Below are positions 1 through 3,765 of a DNA stretch of 5,942 nucleotides, one piece after another. A model generated the notes under the pieces. The model ran no database searches and was not told the origin of the DNA. It worked only from the letters and a program-made list of their open reading frames with translations. Source of the DNA: Hyphomicrobiales bacterium (GTDB taxonomy: Bacteria; Pseudomonadota; Alphaproteobacteria; Rhizobiales; Xanthobacteraceae); contig JAKFYO010000166.1 of the NCBI GenBank assembly GCA_021730825.1, positions 1 to 5,942 on the forward strand, read 5' to 3'. Within the stretch, counting starts at the first letter, position 1. Each line of letters starts with the position of its first letter. Position numbers and translations under genes: made by a program.

Positions 1-1
1 C

Positions 2-136
2 AAGCGCGCGAAAGATGCCGGCGCAGTCACGATCATGGAGCCGCACGACGCCTTCTGGGGCGACCGCTATGCGCAGGTCGTCGATCCGTTCGGCCATAGC
101 TGGAGCTTCGCGCACTCGCTCGCGAAGCAGGGCTGA
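2..136 (+). CDS. VOC (glyoxalase/PhnB-like) family protein, C-terminal fragment
   Basis: Only the last 44 codons are present; the gene begins before the window and ends at TGA 134-136. The fragment contains QVVDPFGHSWSFA, the typical last strand of VOC (vicinal oxygen chelate) proteins of the PhnB/glyoxalase-like type: an aromatic-rich 'D-P-F/D-G-H/N-x-W' element near the C terminus. VOC proteins are small, usually cytoplasmic, metal-binding or drug-binding folds with varied reactions (glyoxalase I, dioxygenases, resistance proteins), so the substrate cannot be told from the fragment. It lies 6 bp before a DoxX-like gene, which is followed by an SRPBCC gene. VOC, DoxX and SRPBCC genes often occur together in bacteria, so an operon is likely. 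The family call is fairly firm; the function is unknown. Confidence 0.8.
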   Translation, partial: KRAKDAGAVTIMEPHDAFWGDRYAQVVDPFGHSWSFAHSLAKQG

Positions 137-142
137 GACGCC

Positions 143-526
143 ATGCAGTCCAAACGTTTCACCATTATCGGGTGGATTATGAGCGGCATCGTCATTGCCT
201 TTCTGTTGCTTGACGGCGTGATCAAACTCATCCCGCTGGAAGTGGTGATCACCACTTCAAAGGAGTTGGGCGTTCCAGTGCGGTTGATTTTGCTTCTCGG
301 CCTGCTCACGACCGGCTGCACGATCCTCTATGCGATTCCGAAAACTGCCGTACTCGGCGCAATTTTGCTCACCGGCTACATTGGCGGCGCGATCTACGCT
401 CATGTACTCGCGCAGAGCCCGCTCTTCTCTCACACCTTTTTCGGCATCTATCTTTCGCTGCTGATCTGGGGCGGACTATGGTTTCGAGACCCGCGCGTGC
501 GGACACTTATTCCGCTTGTGAAGTAG
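143..526 (+). CDS. DoxX-like small integral membrane protein
   Basis: The product has 127 residues and is almost wholly hydrophobic, with four likely membrane helices at about residues 6-26, 45-64, 68-89 and 97-115. Length, four-helix plan and the N-terminal 'G-x-x-x-x-x-F-L-L-L-D-G-V-I-K' segment fit the DoxX-like (DoxX_2) family. DoxX relatives are inner-membrane proteins linked in different bacteria to thiosulfate:quinone oxidoreductase or redox/detoxification complexes, but most members, including those beside VOC and SRPBCC genes, have no proven role. The ATG is 6 bp after the upstream stop codon. The Shine-Dalgarno sequence is weak (GAGA-like), so translation may be coupled to the upstream gene. 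The family is inferred from the overall pattern; no catalytic residues are claimed. Confidence 0.75.
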   Translation: MQSKRFTIIGWIMSGIVIAFLLLDGVIKLIPLEVVITTSKELGVPVRLILLLGLLTTGCTILYAIPKTAVLGAILLTGYIGGAIYAHVLAQSPLFSHTFFGIYLSLLIWGGLWFRDPRVRTLIPLVK

Positions 527-536
527 CGGTTCAGGC

Positions 537-542
537 AAGGAG
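537..542 (+). promoter_or_regulatory. Shine-Dalgarno AAGGAG for the SRPBCC gene
   Basis: AAGGAG lies 7 nt before the ATG at 550. It fixes the start there and rules out the in-frame ATG at 478, which would overlap the DoxX-like gene and add 24 non-hydrophobic residues before the membrane anchor. Confidence 0.85.
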
Positions 543-549
543 AAAAACA

Positions 550-1098
550 ATGATGATGACCCCGTTTTATATCGTGCTCGGTATCGGCGCGGTGATGATA
601 GCAGCCATCGCGATCGTGCTGATCATCGCCGCGCTGAAGCCGAACCATTTTCGCGTGGAGCGTTCGATCGACATCAACGCTCCCGCCGCGAAAATTTTTC
701 CCTATCTCGACGACCTGAGACAGCAACGGCTGTGGTCGCCGTGGGATCAGAAAGACCCGAATATGAAGCGCACGTATTCAGGCGCGGAGCGCGGAGTCGG
801 GGCGAAGTACGCCTGGGACGGCAACAAGGAGATCGGCGCGGGCAGCCAGGAGATCATGGCCGTCAAGCCGAACGAGCGCATCGACGTAAACATCGATTTC
901 ACGCGGCCGTTTAAGGCGAATAACAAGATCGAGTTTATCCTGCGCCCCGCAGGCAGCGGCACGAATGTCACATGGGCCATTCACGGGCCGATGAACATTA
1001 TGTTCCGTGCGATGCATGTCATCATGTCGATGGACAAGATGATGAACGCGGAGTTCGATAAGGGCCTTATGCAGTTGAAGGCTCTCGCCGAGAAATAA
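550..1098 (+). CDS. Membrane-anchored SRPBCC (polyketide cyclase/START-like) protein
   Basis: The product has 182 residues. It starts with three methionine codons (MMMTPF), then one membrane helix at about residues 5-29, then a soluble domain. The domain begins with a strand (FRVERSIDINAPAAKIFPYL, 34-53), followed by W62-SPWD and a Gly-rich 'GAKYAWDGNKEIGAG' segment (84-98). It ends with a 'MDKMMNAEFDKGLMQLK' helix (161-177), the C-terminal cavity-lining helix of SRPBCC folds. Such proteins form a deep pocket for hydrophobic ligands. The anchor suggests the domain sits at the inner membrane; the short N terminus before it would be consistent with a periplasmic domain, but topology is not certain. 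The gene is 23 bp after the DoxX-like gene and probably in its operon. The ligand is unknown. Confidence 0.85.
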   Translation: MMMTPFYIVLGIGAVMIAAIAIVLIIAALKPNHFRVERSIDINAPAAKIFPYLDDLRQQRLWSPWDQKDPNMKRTYSGAERGVGAKYAWDGNKEIGAGSQEIMAVKPNERIDVNIDFTRPFKANNKIEFILRPAGSGTNVTWAIHGPMNIMFRAMHVIMSMDKMMNAEFDKGLMQLKALAEK

Positions 1099-1123
1099 GC
1101 GGCCTCGGTTGAGGAACACATCG

Positions 1124-1154
1124 CCCCTCTAGCTGTTATAAGCCGCTAGAGGGG
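1124..1154 (+). terminator. 10-bp hairpin with short T-run; overlaps the next gene's ribosome binding site
   Basis: CCCCTCTAGC (1124-1133) pairs perfectly with GCTAGAGGGG (1145-1154) around an 11-nt loop, followed by ATTTTC (1155-1160). It lies 25 nt after the SRPBCC stop codon and looks like a modest intrinsic terminator for the upstream operon. The 3' arm also holds GAGGGG (1149-1154), the only Shine-Dalgarno sequence for the ATG at 1161, so the same fold would hide that site in any read-through mRNA. The loop contains TATAAG (1137-1142), a possible -10 element. Confidence 0.6.
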
Positions 1155-1160
1155 ATTTTC

Positions 1161-1562
1161 ATGACGCTCACTTTGTTGCTCGCAAAAGTTTTTGGCCTTG
1201 CGCTGATCGCAATCGGCATCGCGCTCATCGTCTATCGCAATCATTATGCGCAGATCACGCGCGACTTTCTTCAGCAGCGGTTGCTTCGCACCGTCATCTC
1301 GTTTTCCGAGATGGTGGCCGGCCTCTTTATCGTGATCGGTCACAACATCTGGGCGCCCCTGCCCGCTGCGATCATCACCGTTATGGGCTGGATGTTCCTG
1401 CTCGAAGGCGCGAGCTACCTACTGCTTCCGGAAAAATGGACCGCGCGCTTCATCAATGCCGTGAACCGCCCGCAGTTCTTTATTGCGAGCGGCATCATCG
1501 GCATCGTGCTTGGTATTTATCTGGCCGACTACGGCTTCGCGCTGTGGCCAAAGTTTCGTTGA
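1161..1562 (+). CDS. Small four-helix membrane protein of unknown function
   Basis: The product has 133 residues, with four predicted membrane helices at about 4-24, 43-62, 66-88 and 105-123. Two short polar loops are rich in basic and aromatic residues (YRNHYAQITRDFLQQRLLR at 25-43 and PEKWTARFINAVNRPQF at 90-106). I do not recognise a named family and see no catalytic motif. Small conserved membrane proteins of this kind are common in Hyphomicrobiales genomes. The start is the ATG 6 nt after GAGGGG, which sits in the 3' arm of the hairpin at 1124-1154. The stop codon (TGA, 1560-1562) directly abuts the stop codon of the convergent SMR gene with no base between. It may be read through from the VOC-DoxX-SRPBCC operon or from a weak promoter inside the hairpin region. 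Coding is well supported by length, hydrophobic pattern and codon bias; function is unknown. Confidence 0.8.
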   Translation: MTLTLLLAKVFGLALIAIGIALIVYRNHYAQITRDFLQQRLLRTVISFSEMVAGLFIVIGHNIWAPLPAAIITVMGWMFLLEGASYLLLPEKWTARFINAVNRPQFFIASGIIGIVLGIYLADYGFALWPKFR

Positions 1563-1889
1563 TCAGCTCGTACTCGGCGTGACAAACTTCAACCCGATTA
1601 CGCCAGCCACGATCAGCATGAGACAAACGATTCGCGCAATGTCGCGCGACTCGTTAAACAACCACATGCCCATGATCGCGGTGCCGACCGCGCCGATGCC
1701 GACCCAGATCGCATAAGCGGTGCCGACAGGAAGCGTGCGCAATGCGTATTCGAGAAAGATGAGCGAGACGATCATCGCCGCCACCGTCCAGACCGACGGC
1801 CACAGCTTCGAAAATCCGTCGGTGTATTTCAGGCCGATCGCCCAGCCGATTTCGAACAGTCCGGCGATGAAAAGTGAAAACCAAGCCAT
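1563..1889 (-). CDS. sugE: SMR-family guanidinium exporter (Gdx/SugE type)
   Basis: The product has 108 residues, the usual SMR length, with four membrane helices at about 3-21, 30-50, 57-76 and 84-102. Conserved Glu13 in helix 1 ([15 protein letters not shown]) is the proton/substrate-binding carboxylate of the family. The WAIGLK segment and [18 protein letters not shown] (53-70) mark the SugE/Gdx branch rather than EmrE. Known Gdx proteins are dual-topology inner-membrane dimers that export guanidinium in exchange for protons. The riboswitch directly upstream strongly supports guanidinium as the substrate here. The start at 1889 follows AGGAGAG by 5 nt. An in-frame ATG at 1937 lies inside the riboswitch and is rejected. 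The gene converges on the 1161-1562 gene with abutting stops. The older name sugE is used; gdx would be the functional name. Confidence 0.93.
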   Translation of the reverse strand: MAWFSLFIAGLFEIGWAIGLKYTDGFSKLWPSVWTVAAMIVSLIFLEYALRTLPVGTAYAIWVGIGAVGTAIMGMWLFNESRDIARIVCLMLIVAGVIGLKFVTPSTS

Positions 1890-1894
1890 AGCAA

Positions 1895-1901
1895 CTCTCC
1901 T
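1895..1901 (-). promoter_or_regulatory. Shine-Dalgarno AGGAGAG of the Gdx/SugE gene, likely riboswitch-controlled
   Basis: On the minus strand AGGAGAG ends 5 nt before the ATG at 1889. Its GGAG (1897-1900) can pair with CTCC (1907-1910), the 3' flank of riboswitch hairpin P2, across a GAAACA loop. Forming P2 would release it. The pairing model is inference. Confidence 0.8.
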
Positions 1902-1906
1902 GTTTC

Positions 1907-1954
1907 GGAGGGTCGTCCCTGCCCGGTTGGGATTCAATCCGGGTCGTCCCGGAT
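1907..1954 (-). promoter_or_regulatory. Guanidine-II (mini-ykkC) riboswitch
   Basis: Read on the minus strand there are two hairpins with identical ACGA tetraloops and GGG/CCC closing stems. P1 is ATCCGGG-ACGA-CCCGGAT (1954 to 1937, 7 bp). P2 is AGGG-ACGA-CCCT (1920 to 1909, 4 bp, extendable by two G-C pairs past one bulged C). A 16-nt linker separates them. This is the defining architecture of the mini-ykkC motif, shown to be the guanidine-II riboswitch: two stem-loops with ACGR loops that each bind guanidinium and usually act on translation. It ends 5 nt before the Shine-Dalgarno sequence of a Gdx/SugE-type gene, the classic target. The motif and target agree, so the call is strong; the switching direction (ligand turns translation on) is taken from the family. 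Confidence 0.93.
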
Positions 1955-1965
1955 GTTTTCTGTTT

Positions 1966-1993
1966 GCCGATACCGGGCGGGCCCGGCATCGGC
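1966..1993 (-). other. Strong 12-bp hairpin between tRNA-Val and the riboswitch
   Basis: On the minus strand GCCGATGCCGGG pairs with CCCGGTATCGGC (12 bp, one G-U) around a 4-nt loop. It begins 4 nt after the tRNA CCA end. It resembles a terminator stem, but the bases after it (AAACAGAAAAC) contain no T-run on this strand, and the plus strand has none after the stem either. It may mark the tRNA 3' end, guide tRNA processing, or be a poor terminator that lets transcription reach the riboswitch. Confidence 0.55.
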
Positions 1994-1997
1994 TGAA

Positions 1998-2072
1998 TGG
2001 TGCGCGCGACAGGGATCGAACCTGTGACCCCTACCATGTCAAGGTAGTGCTCTACCGCTGAGCTACGCGCGC
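1998..2072 (-). tRNA. tRNA-Val (anticodon GAC)
   Basis: A complete 75-nt cloverleaf reads on the minus strand. The acceptor GCGCGCG pairs with CGCGCGC, followed by discriminator A and an encoded CCA. The D stem is GCTC/GAGC with loop AGCGGTA. The anticodon stem CTACC/GGTAG encloses loop TTGACAT, so the anticodon is GAC (Val, reading GUC and GUU). The T stem ACAGG/CCTGT encloses TTCGATC. The tRNA lies between cpdR and the riboswitch on the same strand. A promoter-like pair stands just upstream (2088-2116). Confidence 0.97.
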
Positions 2073-2087
2073 ATCAAAGGCGGGGAC

Positions 2088-2116
2088 CCTATATCGGCTG
2101 CTTCCGAGGGGGGCAA
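2088..2116 (-). promoter_or_regulatory. Putative promoter of tRNA-Val
   Basis: On the minus strand TTGCCC (2116-2111) is followed after exactly 17 nt by TATAGG (2093-2088). Transcription would start near 2081, about 9 nt before the mature tRNA 5' end, as usual for tRNA genes. No terminator hairpin lies between the cpdR stop and this element, so read-through from cpdR is also possible. Confidence 0.6.
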
Positions 2117-2126
2117 GAAGAGGTTT

Positions 2127-2492
2127 TTACGCCGCGTCCAGCATCTTCTGGACCTCGTTCACGAGATCCTTGAGGTGGAAGGGCTTGGAGAGGACCTTGG
2201 AGTCCTCAGGCGTCTTCTTGTTCTGAGCTTCCAGCGTGACAGCCGCGAAACCCGTGATGAACATGACCTTGATGTCGGGGTCGAGTTCGGTGGCCCGGCG
2301 GGCGAGCTCGATCCCGTCCATTTCCGGCATGACGATGTCGGTGAGCAGAAGCTCGAACGGCTCCTCGCGCAGCCGCTGATAGGCCGAGCGGCCATTATCG
2401 AAATGCGCGACTTCGTAGCCCGCATTGACCAGCGCCTTCACAAGGAAGCGGCGCATGTCGTTGTCGTCTTCGGCGAGGAGAATCTTCGGCAT
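2127..2492 (-). CDS. cpdR: CpdR-type response regulator (ClpXP adaptor)
   Basis: This is a single receiver domain of 121 residues with no output domain. The acidic pair is D9/D10 (LLAEDDND), the phosphoacceptor D52 (LLLTDIVMPEMDGIELARR), the switch residue T80 (MFITGFAAV) and the conserved K103 (VLSKPFHLKDLV). TDIVMPEMDGIELAR, ITGFAAV and VLSKPFHLKDLV closely match Caulobacter and rhizobial CpdR. Unphosphorylated CpdR brings ClpXP to the cell pole and primes it to degrade cell-cycle proteins; the CckA-ChpT phosphorelay turns it off. The protein ends in Ala-Ala, a ClpXP-type degron, which fits reports that Caulobacter CpdR is itself a ClpXP substrate. The start at 2492 follows AAGGGG by 4 nt; an ATG at 2525 has no ribosome binding site. 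The gene is divergent from the amidohydrolase gene and upstream of tRNA-Val. Confidence 0.9.
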   Translation of the reverse strand: MPKILLAEDDNDMRRFLVKALVNAGYEVAHFDNGRSAYQRLREEPFELLLTDIVMPEMDGIELARRATELDPDIKVMFITGFAAVTLEAQNKKTPEDSKVLSKPFHLKDLVNEVQKMLDAA

Positions 2493-2569
2493 AGTGCCCC
2501 TTAACGTCCCGGCTTTTGGCCCCATTAAGGCGCTTATTTGGGGTGCCGCCGGTAAATGGCCGGTGAAGG

Positions 2570-2597
2570 TGCATAAAGAAAGCCCCGGTCTTCACAA
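2570..2597 (-). promoter_or_regulatory. Weak candidate promoter for cpdR
   Basis: On the minus strand TTGTGA (2597-2592) and TATGCA (2575-2570) are 16 nt apart, about 80 nt before the cpdR start. Matches to consensus are only moderate. No perfect CtrA box (TTAA-N7-TTAA) was found in the 2493-2660 divergent gap. Confidence 0.25.
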
Positions 2598-2660
2598 GGC
2601 CTTATGGCCCTGCCAGAACCCAAAAGCTGACGTTTTCCTTAATCCCCGGACTTTCTCGTC

Positions 2661-3551
2661 ATGAACGCCACGGTTGTCGAGGAACTGGCCCCGGCCTTCG
2701 ATGTCGAGGAGCCGCTGGCCGCGGAAAGCCCGGTCGTCTGCAACTCGCCCCATAGCGGGCGGAGCTATCCCGCGGCATTCCTGCGCCAGAGCCGCTTGGA
2801 GCTGGAGACGCTCCGCCGCTCCGAAGACACCTTCGTGGACGAACTGTTCTCGGATGCGCCGCGCGCGGGCGTGCCTTTGATGCGAGCGCATTTTCCCCGC
2901 GCCTATCTCGATGTGAACCGCGAGCCCTATGAGCTGGACCCGCGCATGTTCGAAGGCCGCATGCCTGCTTTTGCCAATACGCGCTCGCTGCGTGTGGCTG
3001 GCGGTCTTGGCACTGTCGCCCGCGTCGTGGGCGACGCCCGCGAAATCTATCCGAGGCGCATACCGATCGCCGAAGCGCTGATGCGGATCGAGCAATTCTA
3101 TAAGCCCTATCACCGCACGCTCCGGCGGCTGGTCGCACGCGCGCAGAAGACTTGCGGTTTCGCGCTGCTGCTCGATTGCCATTCGATGCCGTCGACCGCG
3201 GGCGGCCGCGACGAGCGCCCCCGCGCCGACATCGTGCTCGGCGATCGCTACGGCACAAGCTGCTCGCCCGCGATAACGGAGATGATCGAACGCACATTAC
3301 GCGCGCAGGGCTATATCGTGCTTCGGAACAAGCCTTATGCCGGCGGCTTCATCACCGAGCATTACGGCGACCCCGCCACCGGCCTTCATGCGTTGCAGAT
3401 CGAAGTGAACCGCGCGCTCTATATGGATGAGACGCGCTACACGAAGACCAGCGGCTTCAAGAAGATGCAGCACGATCTCGGCCGCATGGTCGAAGCGGTT
3501 GCCGCATTCACCACGGCGGGCCTCGAGCCGCTTCCGCACGCCGCCGAGTAA
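2661..3551 (+). CDS. N-formylglutamate amidohydrolase family protein
   Basis: The product has 296 residues and carries the family landmarks in order: NSPHSGRSYP (28-37), DVNREPYELDP (84-94), YKPYHRTL (147-154), LLDCHSMPS (170-178), DIVLGDRYG (190-198), NKPYAGGFITEHYG (223-236) and LQIEVNRALYMDE (245-257). The family holds HutG-type enzymes that hydrolyse N-formyl-L-glutamate to formate and glutamate, the last step of one histidine degradation route. The His and Asp/Glu residues in these motifs are expected to bind the metal. No other hut gene is visible, so the true substrate may differ. The ATG at 2661 is the first start after an in-frame stop at 2640-2642 and has no recognisable Shine-Dalgarno sequence. 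The gene is divergent from cpdR, a pairing I recall from rhizobia. Family certain, substrate inferred. Confidence 0.92.
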   Translation: MNATVVEELAPAFDVEEPLAAESPVVCNSPHSGRSYPAAFLRQSRLELETLRRSEDTFVDELFSDAPRAGVPLMRAHFPRAYLDVNREPYELDPRMFEGRMPAFANTRSLRVAGGLGTVARVVGDAREIYPRRIPIAEALMRIEQFYKPYHRTLRRLVARAQKTCGFALLLDCHSMPSTAGGRDERPRADIVLGDRYGTSCSPAITEMIERTLRAQGYIVLRNKPYAGGFITEHYGDPATGLHALQIEVNRALYMDETRYTKTSGFKKMQHDLGRMVEAVAAFTTAGLEPLPHAAE

Positions 3552-3560
3552 CGGACCCCT

Positions 3561-3597
3561 GAAAAGAAAGAGGCCGCTACAGTTGCCTGTAGCGGCC
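3561..3597 (-). terminator. Strong intrinsic terminator (minus strand)
   Basis: On the minus strand GGCCGCTACAG pairs perfectly with CTGTAGCGGCC (11 bp, 3597-3572) around a GCAA (GNRA) tetraloop, followed by TCTTTCTTTTC. The T-rich tail exists only on this strand, so it serves minus-strand transcripts: the MFS gene, whose stop is about 170 nt upstream, and/or the small RNA proposed at 3561-3660. On the plus strand the stem follows the amidohydrolase stop by 20 nt and may protect that mRNA's 3' end. Confidence 0.88.
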
Positions 3598-3660
3598 CAA
3601 GTCTAGGGAGGAAACGCCCAAGGAGGGCGGCGAAAACGCGACGCCATCGCGTATCGCACC
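3561..3660 (-). ncRNA. Candidate trans-acting small RNA with anti-Shine-Dalgarno motifs
   Basis: This is a prediction from structure. On the minus strand, after a promoter-like pair, three hairpins follow in series. The first is ACGCGA-TGGCG-TCGCGT (3652-3636). The second is CGCCC-TCCTT-GGGCG (3629-3615), whose loop UCCUU is complementary to AAGGA. Then comes an unpaired stretch starting UUUCCUCCC (3614-3606), also anti-Shine-Dalgarno. Last is the 11-bp GCAA-capped terminator with its U-rich tail. This resembles alphaproteobacterial small RNAs that expose CUCCUCCC-like motifs (the alpha-r14/NfeR1 type in rhizobia, the CCUCCUCCC 'cuckoo' RNAs in Rhodobacter) to block translation of many mRNAs. 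I cannot show homology to any of them. The other reading is that it is simply the 3' UTR of the MFS gene, or an sRNA cut from that UTR. No open reading frame accounts for the segment. Confidence 0.5.
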
Positions 3661-3685
3661 GCAACAATATGCTCCCGCACCGCAA
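3655..3685 (-). repeat. Direct repeat TTGCGGTGCG, two copies 21 bp apart, around the -10 of the proposed sRNA promoter
   Basis: The 10-mer (plus-strand form CGCACCGCAA) occurs at 3655-3664 and 3676-3685, exactly two helical turns apart. A shorter copy, ACCGCAA, recurs at 3746-3752, within CGCAAACCGCAAC. The two full copies flank the CATATT -10 element, one in the promoter spacer and one near the predicted start point, as expected of an operator. No regulator is known. Confidence 0.5.
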
Positions 3686-3694
3686 AATAAGCAA
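3666..3694 (-). promoter_or_regulatory. Putative promoter of the candidate small RNA
   Basis: On the minus strand TTGCTT (3694-3689) and CATATT (3671-3666) are separated by exactly 17 nt, giving a start near 3659 and an RNA of about 100 nt to the terminator. Each hexamer matches only 3-4 of 6 consensus bases, so this is weak on its own. Confidence 0.4.
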
Positions 3695-3765
3695 GCACTA
3701 CTTACATAACTTTTCCGGGATCGGATGGCCCCTATCCGGTCGCAAACCGCAACGGAATCATAGCC

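Noticed and set aside
478..549. Extended start for the SRPBCC protein at 478
   Set aside because: It would overlap the DoxX-like gene and put 24 polar residues before the membrane anchor; the AAGGAG at 537-542 fits the ATG at 550.
1890..1937. Extended start for the SMR transporter at 1937
   Set aside because: The added 16 codons are the riboswitch sequence; SMR proteins begin at the MAWF-like segment, which has its own Shine-Dalgarno.
2037..2042. Perfect TTGACA on the minus strand as a -35 for the riboswitch-exporter mRNA
   Set aside because: It is the tRNA-Val anticodon loop, fixed by tRNA function, and the hexamer 17 nt downstream (TCGATC) is a poor -10.
2628..2642. Possible CtrA box near the amidohydrolase start (TGAC-N7-TTAA)
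   Set aside because: Only one half-site matches TTAA; the other TTAA copies at 2501 and 2525 do not have 7-nt spacing.
2659..3297. Open frames of about 200 codons antisense to the amidohydrolase gene
   Set aside because: Composition is Arg/Ala/Ser-rich without domains, typical of antisense frames in GC-rich genes; the plus-strand frame has full family motifs.
3606..3627. GGGAGGA and AAGGAGG on the plus strand as ribosome binding sites of a hidden small gene
   Set aside because: No start codon with a usable frame follows at proper spacing; the sequences are better explained as the complement of anti-Shine-Dalgarno motifs on the minus strand.
3719..3741. Imperfect hairpin GATCGGAT / ATCCGGTC after the MFS stop codon as its terminator
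   Set aside because: On the minus strand the stem has a C-A mismatch and is followed by CCGGGAAAAG rather than a T-run.
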